From contig JANPDL010000024.1 in NCBI GenBank assembly GCA_031431475.1, positions 62,001-126,000 of the forward strand: a stretch of 64,000 bases of DNA, written 5' to 3'. Position numbers and translations under genes: made by a program. The DNA comes from JADCCX01 sp031431475. Lineage in GTDB: Bacteria; Pseudomonadota; Alphaproteobacteria; Rhizobiales; Beijerinckiaceae. Shown in pieces: positions 25,263 through 32,715 of this stretch; positions within the stretch are counted from its first letter, which is position 1; each line of letters opens with the position of its first letter. The notes below the pieces were generated by a model. That model did no database searches and was not told where the DNA came from. It worked only from the letters and a program-made list of their open reading frames with translations.

Positions 25263-25436
25263 ATTTGAGCCAGCCTGTTGGGGTTATGCGCGCAGGCTTT
25301 TGCCGATGCCGGTACGCGTGTTTCGCTCCTCCTCGCTTCAATAGCAAAAACAAAGGGTTAAATTTACATGTCCATGCAGGAAAGGCAGTTTGGCGGAACG
25401 TCCGACGATCGCGACTTCTGCTACAACGCAGTTAAG
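25263..25436. other. Intergenic gap with a possible small reading frame
   Basis: The gap between the regulator stop and the YcaO stop shows no recognisable gene. From 25368 a plus-strand frame of 47 codons (MSMQERQFGG start, ends 25511) follows an AAAGGG box at a 10-nt spacing and an AT-rich stretch. It overlaps the 3' end of the YcaO gene antisense. It has no recognised similarity and may be chance. Confidence 0.2.
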
Positions 25437-26630
25437 CTAGAACGGCAATACATCACCGCCAGGACGACGATGTCCGCCGCCGTGGGCGGTCCGGCACATA
25501 TCGAATCGTAGGGTTGATACCGTTTCGCAGAAGGGTTGAAGACCTGCGCACACCGCTCTTACCACTGCAATATCCAGTTCAGGCCGAGTCAGATCAATGC
25601 TGACGACGGGATATCCAGAGCTCTGAATGGCTTTGCTGATGTCGCATCCTGAGATGTTCCCAGTTCCAGATACCCTCGCTGCGGTGAGCAGAGGGCAATC
25701 GGTTGCGTTAAACTCGGCTCGCCGCAGGTGATGCCGATCCGCTTCATTGAGAACCGCCTCGCCTGCTCCCTGCCGCTTCAATGCTGCGAGCACGGCCGAG
25801 AGCTCCATTTGGCCAAGCTCACGCAAGGCTGCATCCGCGGCATCCTCCTGCTTTGGCCGACAAGCGATGCCCACGGCGAGGCCATGACCGGTTAAGTCGT
25901 GTGAGCAAGCCGCCACGACTGGCACCCCAATATCTGTTGTTATATCAATGAATTGTGTAATCCGAGAGGTATCGCTTTGCCTTAGCTTGGCAAGCAGTGC
26001 CACCGCAAAGCCCGCTAAATCTTGTCCGATCGAAGCACCTTGCCTGCCGCCTAGCCACCACATTGCTGCAGCATCTCTTTCGATCAGTTCAAGAAGCGCC
26101 CGCTCAAGGGCGGCCGCGATGTTGGTGCCCGCCGCAACTCCGCTGCTTAGCGCGCCTGCAGGCCCCAGTGTTCTGCGGTCCTGTGATCTCCGGAGAACAA
26201 TGTCAGCGGGTAGCCGTATCGGGTACCCATCCGCCAGATTGATGCCCGCAATTAGGTCGATCGGGCCCTTGGCAGTTTGTACAAGCCCATTGATCCAGCC
26301 GCCACCGAGCTCCGGAAAAGTATCGGCATCGCATAGATCTCCCGCCTGTTCGAACTGCGACAGCAATTCTGCTGTCTCGCCCAGCAAGGACACCAAAGCA
26401 TCACCCAGAGTCCAGCCATTGCCCGTGACGCTGAGCGGAGTGGCGCTTTGGTCCAGGGCCTGTAGGCCGGGCCGCACCAGGCCGCCAACAATCCGCAAGC
26501 CTGGCGCATATGGTGACTTCAGTTCGAAAACCCGATCGAAACAGGCGAACATGCGTGGAAGCTCCGGACCGATGTCGGGCCGCTGTGCCAGAGCGAACGC
26601 AACGTCGGAAGGATCGAGAGGTGCAAGCAT
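25437..26630 (-). CDS. YcaO-domain enzyme (cyclodehydratase or related peptide-modifying enzyme)
   Basis: The ATG at 26630, 4 bp after the exporter stop, gives 397 residues; a longer frame from a TTG at 26708 overlaps the exporter and is less likely. Two YcaO hallmarks are visible: TGNGWTLGDALVSLLGETAE (about 69-88) and SSGVAAGTNIAAALERALLE with LIERDA (about 162-187), which carry the Glu residues binding Mg-ATP. The C-terminal VVSIDLTRPELDIAVVRAV is also typical. YcaO proteins phosphorylate backbone amides to make azolines, thioamides or amidines in RiPPs. No E1-like or TfuA partner was seen, so it may act alone or with an unfamiliar partner. Confidence 0.85.
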   Translation of the reverse strand: MLAPLDPSDVAFALAQRPDIGPELPRMFACFDRVFELKSPYAPGLRIVGGLVRPGLQALDQSATPLSVTGNGWTLGDALVSLLGETAELLSQFEQAGDLCDADTFPELGGGWINGLVQTAKGPIDLIAGINLADGYPIRLPADIVLRRSQDRRTLGPAGALSSGVAAGTNIAAALERALLELIERDAAAMWWLGGRQGASIGQDLAGFAVALLAKLRQSDTSRITQFIDITTDIGVPVVAACSHDLTGHGLAVGIACRPKQEDAADAALRELGQMELSAVLAALKRQGAGEAVLNEADRHHLRRAEFNATDCPLLTAARVSGTGNISGCDISKAIQSSGYPVVSIDLTRPELDIAVVRAVCAGLQPFCETVSTLRFDMCRTAHGGGHRRPGGDVLPF

Positions 26631-26634
26631 ACCC

Positions 26635-27354
26635 TTACCATTGCGCAGCGACAGCGGATTCCGCAAGCGGGCTGATGTGGACAAGAATGCCAGTGAGTGC
26701 AGGCCCAAATGTCTTGCCAGCCGTCACAATGCCATAGCCTGCCATCAAAGTGGCAGTGACTATCTTGATGATCGTGAAACGCTGCATCACATGCTTCCGG
26801 ATTCTAAACCGTGAAAACAACACTGCTGCCGCAATTGCATAACCACCACAAAGGGCAGCCGTGCCGAATACCAGAGGTGCTGCCATCCCGGGCGCGAAAA
26901 GAAGGCTGTTTCCCCCGAGCAAGGTGGCTGTGAAGTAAGCGGCCGTAACAGGGTTCGCGAAGCCACAAGCGAGGCCCAGCAGTAAATCCGGGATGACTCG
27001 ACGAGGAACGGAGGCGCTATCTGGCGCGCAAGGTACCTTGGCTCGTACGATTCTCAGCGCACTGAAAAGCAGCAGGAACGCACTGGCGAACGATAGACTT
27101 TCGCGAAAACCGGGGCCTGCGATATCTGCCAGAGCGTGGATTATCGTGAGCAGCAGCGCTGCACCGCAGGCGATCGCCAGTGCGAGTGGGAGAGCAGAGC
27201 GCAGCCCATTGGTTGCCGCGACGTAGCTGACGACCAGAAGATTGGGGCCGGGGACAGCAAGAATGACAAGATATCCAAGCCAGAACGTTGAAAGAGCCGC
27301 TGCAATCTGGCCTGCTTCGCCAGAAGATGACAGCAATATGTGTGTCTCGGACAT
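26635..27354 (-). CDS. LysE/RhtB-family exporter
   Basis: The 239-residue membrane protein starts after a strong GGGAGGAAGG box. It has about six hydrophobic segments and the PGPN motif (VILAVPGPNLLVVSYVAATN) at the end of the first, as in amino-acid exporters. A conserved segment, PDLLLGLACGFANPVTAAYF, appears in the second half. LysE-type proteins export amino acids or small derivatives by proton exchange. Its position between a small hydrophobic peptide gene (28 bp upstream) and the YcaO gene (4 bp downstream) suggests a role in transport linked to the peptide product or its fragments. That link is an inference. Confidence 0.88.
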   Translation of the reverse strand: MSETHILLSSSGEAGQIAAALSTFWLGYLVILAVPGPNLLVVSYVAATNGLRSALPLALAIACGAALLLTIIHALADIAGPGFRESLSFASAFLLLFSALRIVRAKVPCAPDSASVPRRVIPDLLLGLACGFANPVTAAYFTATLLGGNSLLFAPGMAAPLVFGTAALCGGYAIAAAVLFSRFRIRKHVMQRFTIIKIVTATLMAGYGIVTAGKTFGPALTGILVHISPLAESAVAAQW

Positions 27355-27382
27355 GAGCCTTCCTCCCAGGGGTTTGCCGCCT

Positions 27383-27616
27383 TCAGAACTTCAGGAAGAG
27401 CAGCAAGGTCCCGGCAACGAGGCCGAACCCGAGGAACATCAAAACCAGGGAGTAGAATGACGATTGGCATGCGCTCCCAGCCAGGTCGGTTGCTTCGGAA
27501 ACGGGGGCCTCGAAATCTGGCTGGGTTGGATTGACGCCCAAGTCTCGAACGAGGTGGGGCATCATGGAGCCTTCAGTGAATGCCAAAGGCTTGGGGTGGT
27601 GTTGAACGCTTGTCAT
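27383..27616 (-). CDS. Small peptide with hydrophobic tail, candidate RiPP precursor
   Basis: The ATG at 27616 has AGGGAG about 8 nt upstream; an in-frame ATG at 27694 would add 26 residues without a clear SD. The 77 residues comprise a polar, proline-rich N-terminal part with LVRDLGVNP and FEAPVSEATDL, a GSACQSS segment with the only Cys (Cys50), and a very hydrophobic tail (about 54-76, ending LLLFLKF). Being first in an operon with a LysE-type exporter and a YcaO enzyme, it could be a leader-plus-core precursor modified at Cys or Ser. It could equally be a one-helix membrane protein. No similarity is recognised. Confidence 0.6.
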   Translation of the reverse strand: MTSVQHHPKPLAFTEGSMMPHLVRDLGVNPTQPDFEAPVSEATDLAGSACQSSFYSLVLMFLGFGLVAGTLLLFLKF

Positions 27617-27711
27617 GGCCTGATCTCCCTGGCGAGAAACGCTGCCAAAGGAGCTGGCCGTTCTCGTGGGGTAACCTTCAGGCAACCGTGTCATCCCGAC
27701 GTGAACCGAGA

Positions 27712-27729
27712 TTTGACGATGGTTTGACG
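27712..27729 (+). promoter_or_regulatory. Candidate SARP binding site: two TTTGACG heptamers, 11-bp period
   Basis: TTTGACG occurs at 27712-27718 and exactly repeated at 27723-27729, separated by ATGG. Heptameric direct repeats 11 bp apart overlapping a -35 region are the classical target of SARP/OmpR-type activators. A TCTAAG -10-like hexamer starts 10 bp after the second repeat. The peroxidase ATG is 57 bp downstream. A SARP-type gene lies in the same locus. Confidence 0.6.
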
Positions 27730-27786
27730 CCAGGCGGCTCTAAGTCGCCCTCAGGTTGAGAGCAACGACAGACGGAAGGGGCAGCG

Positions 27787-29541
27787 ATGCATGGATGGAC
27801 GCTTGAAGGGAAGATCGCGACCGGTGCGCCCCATATGTTTGGGCCGCCATCAGGCCCTGCCGATATCCATAGGGGCGCGCTGATCGCAGGATCAGGAACG
27901 ATTAGTGGCACAGATCGTCAAGACGCACATTTTCTGTTGGCCAAATTGTCCACCCGAGCCCAACTCCATGACGAAGCCGGGCAATCCCGGACGGCCTTCT
28001 GGAGGGACCGGCTGAGACCTGATCTGCCACCGCAAGCCAATCCTCGGCTTCCCTCCGGCTACACCTACCTGCTGCAGCTCGCGGCCCACGATCTGGTGGA
28101 TACGGGACCAGCCGCATTGGTTGCCGGCGTATCCGCCCCCAACGCCAGATCGCGGCCGCTAATGCTGGACACGATCTATGGTGCCGGACCTGACGGCATG
28201 CCCTCGGTCTACAGCGCCGCCGACAAGGTGACGAACAAACTCGGCTTTGCCGATCTGGACCGGGTGCCACGCCGTTACCTGCGCACGGCACCACTTGCGG
28301 GGCGGCGGCCTCAGGGCGCAATGTTCTGTCCGTTCAGCGATATCGCCCGGGGTTCTCAGCCGGTGGCTGATGGTGGTTCAAACTGTGATGCAATGCTTGC
28401 TGACGCCAGGAATGACGCTCATGCCATCATGTCCCAGATGGCCGTGCTGTGGCATACCTTTCACAATATCGTAGTTGCGCGGATCAGCGAGCAGATTGGC
28501 AATGCTTCCAGGATCGAGCTGGCCTATCGGCGTTTCGCATTGGCCAAGGCCATTGTCACACTGATCTTTCGGCGAATTGTACGCGATGACTTGCTGGCGC
28601 GGATTCTGCACCCTGAGGTTGCTGCGCTTTATGGACAGAAAAGCGGCTGGAATGGTGCGCTGGTCAACACATTCACAGGCGTTCCGCTTGAATTCACCCG
28701 AGGAGCTTTCCGCTTTGGCCATGCCATGGTCAGGGACAACTACATCATCAACAGCATGGCCAACGTTGACCACACCGACGGAGCTTTCCTCTCACTGAAC
28801 AGCGCGAGAAAACCCGGCGAGATGCCGCTCAAGGCAGACTGGATGGTGGATTGGGGTTTCTTCTTTGACATGAACAGCCCTGGGATGCCTGATCCACGGC
28901 TGAATTTTAGCAACCGGATCGGTCCACGCTATGCCAATGCGGTTGAGACCACCGAAGAGTTCGAGCCAAAGTCCAAGGTCGATAATCGCGGCCTCATGCA
29001 CCGTGATCTCAAATCTGCACTGTACGGTGGCATGTGGAAAGTGCCGTCGTTGCTTGAAGCCATGCGCGGAAGGTTAGCAGCGCGATCATCGACATCCCTT
29101 CCCCTTTTTCCGGACTGGTCCGGCGTTCGCAACCGGCTCGAAGCCTGGCTGGGGCAGGAAAAGAGCGCTGACGAGTTTGAAATTGGTGTCGAGGATATTG
29201 CTAAGATTGCGGCTGATCCGCCTTTACCGTTTTACATTGCCTTTGAAGCGGCCATGAACCCACAATCCGAAGAGCCCGATACAACGGGTATGGGACAGCA
29301 TCTCGGCCCCGTCGGTTCCGTCATTGTGGCAGAAACCGTTCTTGGCGCGTTGCGGTCTGTGTCTGTGGTCGCCGAAGAACAGAACCTGTCACTCGCTGAT
29401 GCCATCAAGGCTGCGTGCCGTGATCTGATAGGATCCGATGCACCAAGCGTCATTCCCGGGCTTACTGATACCGCCGCACCGCCACAAACGATGGCGGATC
29501 TATTGCGTTTCATGAAGGCTGCAGGCGCATTCGGCAGCTAA
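27787..29541 (+). CDS. Animal-type haem peroxidase family protein
   Basis: The ATG follows GGAAGGGG. The 584 residues fit the animal haem peroxidase fold found in bacteria. LQLAAHDLVD contains the distal His101 with Asp102, a DARNDAHAIMSQMAVLWHTF helix corresponds to the conserved core helix, and FRFGHAMVRDNYII holds the proximal His312. No signal peptide is visible, so it is cytoplasmic or exported by another route. Such enzymes oxidise halides or aromatic residues with peroxide. Encoded divergently from the small peptide/exporter/YcaO operon, it may oxidise or crosslink that product, which is an inference. Its promoter carries the heptamer repeats. Confidence 0.9.
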   Translation: MHGWTLEGKIATGAPHMFGPPSGPADIHRGALIAGSGTISGTDRQDAHFLLAKLSTRAQLHDEAGQSRTAFWRDRLRPDLPPQANPRLPSGYTYLLQLAAHDLVDTGPAALVAGVSAPNARSRPLMLDTIYGAGPDGMPSVYSAADKVTNKLGFADLDRVPRRYLRTAPLAGRRPQGAMFCPFSDIARGSQPVADGGSNCDAMLADARNDAHAIMSQMAVLWHTFHNIVVARISEQIGNASRIELAYRRFALAKAIVTLIFRRIVRDDLLARILHPEVAALYGQKSGWNGALVNTFTGVPLEFTRGAFRFGHAMVRDNYIINSMANVDHTDGAFLSLNSARKPGEMPLKADWMVDWGFFFDMNSPGMPDPRLNFSNRIGPRYANAVETTEEFEPKSKVDNRGLMHRDLKSALYGGMWKVPSLLEAMRGRLAARSSTSLPLFPDWSGVRNRLEAWLGQEKSADEFEIGVEDIAKIAADPPLPFYIAFEAAMNPQSEEPDTTGMGQHLGPVGSVIVAETVLGALRSVSVVAEEQNLSLADAIKAACRDLIGSDAPSVIPGLTDTAAPPQTMADLLRFMKAAGAFGS

Positions 29542-29615
29542 GGGCAAGCCTGCGATTGGGCGTGCGTCGCACCGCGCACTGATTCCGATCATTCAAAGGT
29601 GCAAAGGAAAATCCT

Positions 29616-30080
29616 ATGGCAAACAACATGAAGAGCTTCAACGTGAGCGACCCGGAGCGCTGGGGCATGCTCGTCAAATCATGGTCGACGGGAGTGAACT
29701 ACTTCGATCCCAGCAAGCCCGCACCCACCGTGCCGCGAACGCTTGAAGAGCTTCTCGAGCAATGCACGCGCTTCCGGTGCGGTGCCACGGTTGCGAGCTG
29801 GATTACCGATATTGCAATCATGACAAATGGCGCATCGGTCCTTGGTCTGCGTATCCCTCCAGCTGCCAGGATCAAAGCGGGTGAAGCGCGGATCAAGGCA
29901 GCCAATACGCCGGTTCCCGGTACAACCCAGCCTGATCCTGACCTGGCACCCGGTGACTATCCCATGCCGGACTTCTACGCGAAGTTTCTCACCCTCAAGC
30001 CTACCGAGCGGGACCTGGATACCTTGATGAAGTTCCATCACAAGCGCATCGGCGAATACACTGTAAACAGCTGCACTTGA
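29616..30080 (+). CDS. Unrecognised 154-residue protein ending in Asn-Ser-Cys-Thr
   Basis: The ATG is preceded by AAAGGAAAA. The gene follows the peroxidase after 74 bp on the same strand and probably belongs to its transcript. The protein is soluble with no signal peptide. It has two early Cys residues (QCTRFRCGAT, about 50-57), a Pro-rich middle (NTPVPGTTQPDPDLAPGDYP) and a helical end FHHKRIGEYTVNSCT. The heterocyclisable Ser-Cys-Thr end is notable next to a YcaO gene but may be coincidence. I do not recognise the family. It could be a peroxidase partner subunit or a peptide substrate. Confidence 0.75.
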   Translation: MANNMKSFNVSDPERWGMLVKSWSTGVNYFDPSKPAPTVPRTLEELLEQCTRFRCGATVASWITDIAIMTNGASVLGLRIPPAARIKAGEARIKAANTPVPGTTQPDPDLAPGDYPMPDFYAKFLTLKPTERDLDTLMKFHHKRIGEYTVNSCT

Positions 30081-30092
30081 AAGCAGCAGGGT

Positions 30093-32129
30093 CTAATCCT
30101 GAAGCGATTCAAAACGGGCTGCGCCAAGGTCAATGCCCGTCCGCGCGAGTCCGTCACGCAATGCGGCCCATGGGGCTTCGCTCGCGAAGGGAAACAACTT
30201 GAGAAACCAACGCCCGATAGTTTCATTGTCGGGCGGGGGGCCGCTCACCCAGCCGTTGCGTATGTTGATGGCGAAGTCCTCGAAGGCGACTTTTGCTTCT
30301 TCGATCCGGCCCAGATTGCCGAGCGCCGCCACGTACCACCCCTTGCTGCTTGGCAGGCTGCTCCAGACGCTGCTGTCCACATCCACGCAGGCCTGATAGT
30401 CGCCCCGGGCGAATGCGATATGTGCCCAGTACAACAGATGGAGAGGCGTGGGTACCACGCTCAATTCCAGGCCGAGTTTTGCCCTGTTTAGCGCAATGTC
30501 ATGGCGAAGCCCGCAGGAAGCACCCCATGCCCCCGACATCAATGTCCACGGATCATTGTCGTTCAGATCAACCGCAAGGTCATGATGAACGGCAGCCCGT
30601 TCGTGCTGACTTGCCATTGCATAGGCCCAGCCCAGCGCCAGATGACCACGGGAATCGACCGGATCAAGCCGAACGGCTTCAAGGCCGTATTCGATGGATT
30701 CCGCCATGTTCGACGGTGTGCGGACATGCCCGAGCTGCACGAACTGGATGGTATTGAGCATTTGTGCCACAGTGCTGAAGCCCGGCGAGAAGCCAGGGCA
30801 ATCCCGTGTTATCGTCCGCATGGCATCAAGGCCCATCTGCCAGCGCACTGGGTTCCATGAAAACACATCGGATTGACCACGAAGCCACTGGTCGTAGGCT
30901 ATAGTGTCAACATTTGCTCCATCGGTTGCTGCAGCCAACCGCCCTGAGGAGACCTGTACGTTCAGGACTGCGGCCAGGCGCCGGACAATGGACTGCTGGG
31001 CCTCCAGCCATTGATCGGAGGCGATACGAAACCGTTCGCTCCACAGATAGACCCCCGATGCATTTTCCCGCAGCATTAGCGCAAGGCGAATGCCGTCCCC
31101 TTGTGCAAATGCGCTCGCCTCGATGGTATATTCATCCGAAATGGTACCGGCGGGAGCGACGCTGTTGCTCTCACGTATGGCCCATTCCCGGAACCGCACC
31201 AGAGATGACAGAAGATCCCGCCTGAAGCCATGCACCATGTAGTGCTGGGCTTCAGGCACGCCGTTCAGGTCAAAAGGAGCGATTGCGATAACAAGCCTGA
31301 TCCGCGGGTTTATCCTGCCAGCCAACAGGCCGGGTTTGACGGGTCTTGCGAGGGGCTCGGGCATTCGTACACCGACCGAAGTGTTTCCCTCTTGCTCTTC
31401 GGCAAGCTTGATCTGCACGAGGAGATCCTGGGTCTGACGGGAGGGCTCGGTATCATACTCCTCGCCAAGAAGATCCCAGAGGCCTTTGTAAGCGTTCAAA
31501 GCACCGGCCGTGTCGCCCTGTTCAAACCGGGCTGCCATCAACTGCCGAACACCAACCTCATTGGTCGGATCGATCGCACACAGAGCACGCGCCAGCTGTT
31601 CTCGCTGGAGGGTCGGCAACGGGTCTTTCGCCAGTGCAGACTCATAGCGTGTGGTGAGCGTGCTTTCGAAGTGCCGTCGCCGCGTCGTGACCCATGCCTG
31701 GAAAGCAGGATCAATTGACTCGAGTGGAGCCAGAAAATCGTCCAGAATGTTTGTTCGCCCGAGGATTAGCGGATCGGCTTCGCCATTTGAGGCCGCCGCG
31801 ACAATGTCAGTGACGTCAGTAGTGATGTCGCAATTGCTCAGCCTGATAGCGTGTTTTTCTGCTTCCAGTCCATCGAACCCAGCGGCTGCCAGAGCATCGC
31901 GCAACTCATGAATTGCCTGCCTGAGAGAGGCGCGCGCCCTGTCAGTTTCCACCTCACTCCACAACAGGCCGACCAATCGTTCACGGGACATTTCCCGATC
32001 ATCCGCCAAGGCCAGGCAGGCCAATATGGCTGAGGATTTGCGGGTGGACAGCCTGACTTCGCGGCCCTGCACCTTTGCCCTGAACGAACCGATCAGCGTG
32101 ATCGAAAGGTTTACCAAGGCCATTCCCAT
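30093..32129 (-). CDS. SARP-type regulator: BTAD, TolB-like and TPR domains
   Basis: The 678-residue protein starts at 32129 (an ATG at 32123 is an alternative). Residues 1-95 form an OmpR-like winged helix (RKSSAILACLALADDREMSR, LVGLLWSEVETDRARASLRQ), and about 100-250 the bacterial transcriptional activation domain with helical repeats (LARALCAIDPTNEVGVRQLM). About 275-400 resembles the TolB-like module seen in CadC and adenylate-cyclase-type regulators (VHGFRRDLLSSL, GVYLWSERFRI). TPR-like helices follow to the end. It should activate promoters with heptamer repeats. It converges on the 154-residue gene with 12 bp between stops. It is probably the pathway regulator. Confidence 0.88.
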   Translation of the reverse strand: MGMALVNLSITLIGSFRAKVQGREVRLSTRKSSAILACLALADDREMSRERLVGLLWSEVETDRARASLRQAIHELRDALAAAGFDGLEAEKHAIRLSNCDITTDVTDIVAAASNGEADPLILGRTNILDDFLAPLESIDPAFQAWVTTRRRHFESTLTTRYESALAKDPLPTLQREQLARALCAIDPTNEVGVRQLMAARFEQGDTAGALNAYKGLWDLLGEEYDTEPSRQTQDLLVQIKLAEEQEGNTSVGVRMPEPLARPVKPGLLAGRINPRIRLVIAIAPFDLNGVPEAQHYMVHGFRRDLLSSLVRFREWAIRESNSVAPAGTISDEYTIEASAFAQGDGIRLALMLRENASGVYLWSERFRIASDQWLEAQQSIVRRLAAVLNVQVSSGRLAAATDGANVDTIAYDQWLRGQSDVFSWNPVRWQMGLDAMRTITRDCPGFSPGFSTVAQMLNTIQFVQLGHVRTPSNMAESIEYGLEAVRLDPVDSRGHLALGWAYAMASQHERAAVHHDLAVDLNDNDPWTLMSGAWGASCGLRHDIALNRAKLGLELSVVPTPLHLLYWAHIAFARGDYQACVDVDSSVWSSLPSSKGWYVAALGNLGRIEEAKVAFEDFAINIRNGWVSGPPPDNETIGRWFLKLFPFASEAPWAALRDGLARTGIDLGAARFESLQD

Positions 32130-32394
32130 TCTCGATGCCAGAGAGAGGTATCTAAGACCAATACCGGACTGACGTTGTACTTGGCCGGATTTGCGCAGCC
32201 GATGCTGCGCCGATCAGCCAAGGCTTTTCCAGGCTCCTCTCGCAGACCGGCGGCGAAACCTTGATCACCCAAACAAATCTGGACGGGGAATTCCGCTACG
32301 TCAACACGTCTGCATCGATAGCTCCAGATACGGCTGTCGGCATACATCTAACGATGAGAATGAGCGCATTTTCGCCACTTGCATACAGCTTATT
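32130..32394. other. Intergenic stretch upstream of the SARP gene
   Basis: No convincing coding region was found. A plus-strand frame at 32191-32397 has no recognisable similarity and is probably chance. The stretch should contain the promoter of the SARP-type gene. A GCGCAGCCGATGCTGCGCC inverted repeat (about 32190-32210) is visible and may act as a hairpin. Confidence 0.3.
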
Positions 32395-32715
32395 TGAGAA
32401 TGGTGGTTTTCACGAAGTCTCGAAAGGACATGATGTGTGAGAATGGAGATGGTCGCCGGATCGGGTCCTGATGGGGGAATTTGTCGAAGTGGATGTGGCT
32501 GTTACCGCCGCCTTCCCTCTGCAGAGCGGGCGTAAAGAATACCGCCAGTATCCTTTTTCTCGCCCACCAAAGAACCCGAAGCTCTCAACCACGTGAGAAC
32601 CGTAGATTCTCAGATAGCCTGTCCAAAGCCAGGTTCATTCTGAAATAAAGTGTCCGTTCTCAAATGACGCCAGTATGACTAACCCACTGAAATCGCTCAG
32701 CGCGGATTCTCATGG
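32395..32715. repeat. Repeat-bounded segment, possible internally deleted IS
   Basis: TGAGAATGG occurs at 32395-32403 and 32438-32446 on the plus strand. Inverted versions of its core (TTCTCA) recur at 32608, 32657 and 32707. Multiple short repeats at both ends facing inward resemble IS21-type termini. Nothing recognisable as transposase remains between them. The right side coincides with the truncated end of the RraA-like pseudogene, so an insertion may have removed its 3' end. The family is uncertain. Confidence 0.35.

Noticed and set aside
26631..26708. N-terminal extension of the YcaO protein from a TTG
   Set aside because: It overlaps the end of the exporter gene, uses a TTG start and adds a segment unlike YcaO proteins; the ATG at 26630 follows the exporter stop by 4 bp.
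27617..27694. Longer start for the small peptide
   Set aside because: The upstream ATG has no clear SD, whereas 27616 has AGGGAG at a good distance. It remains possible.
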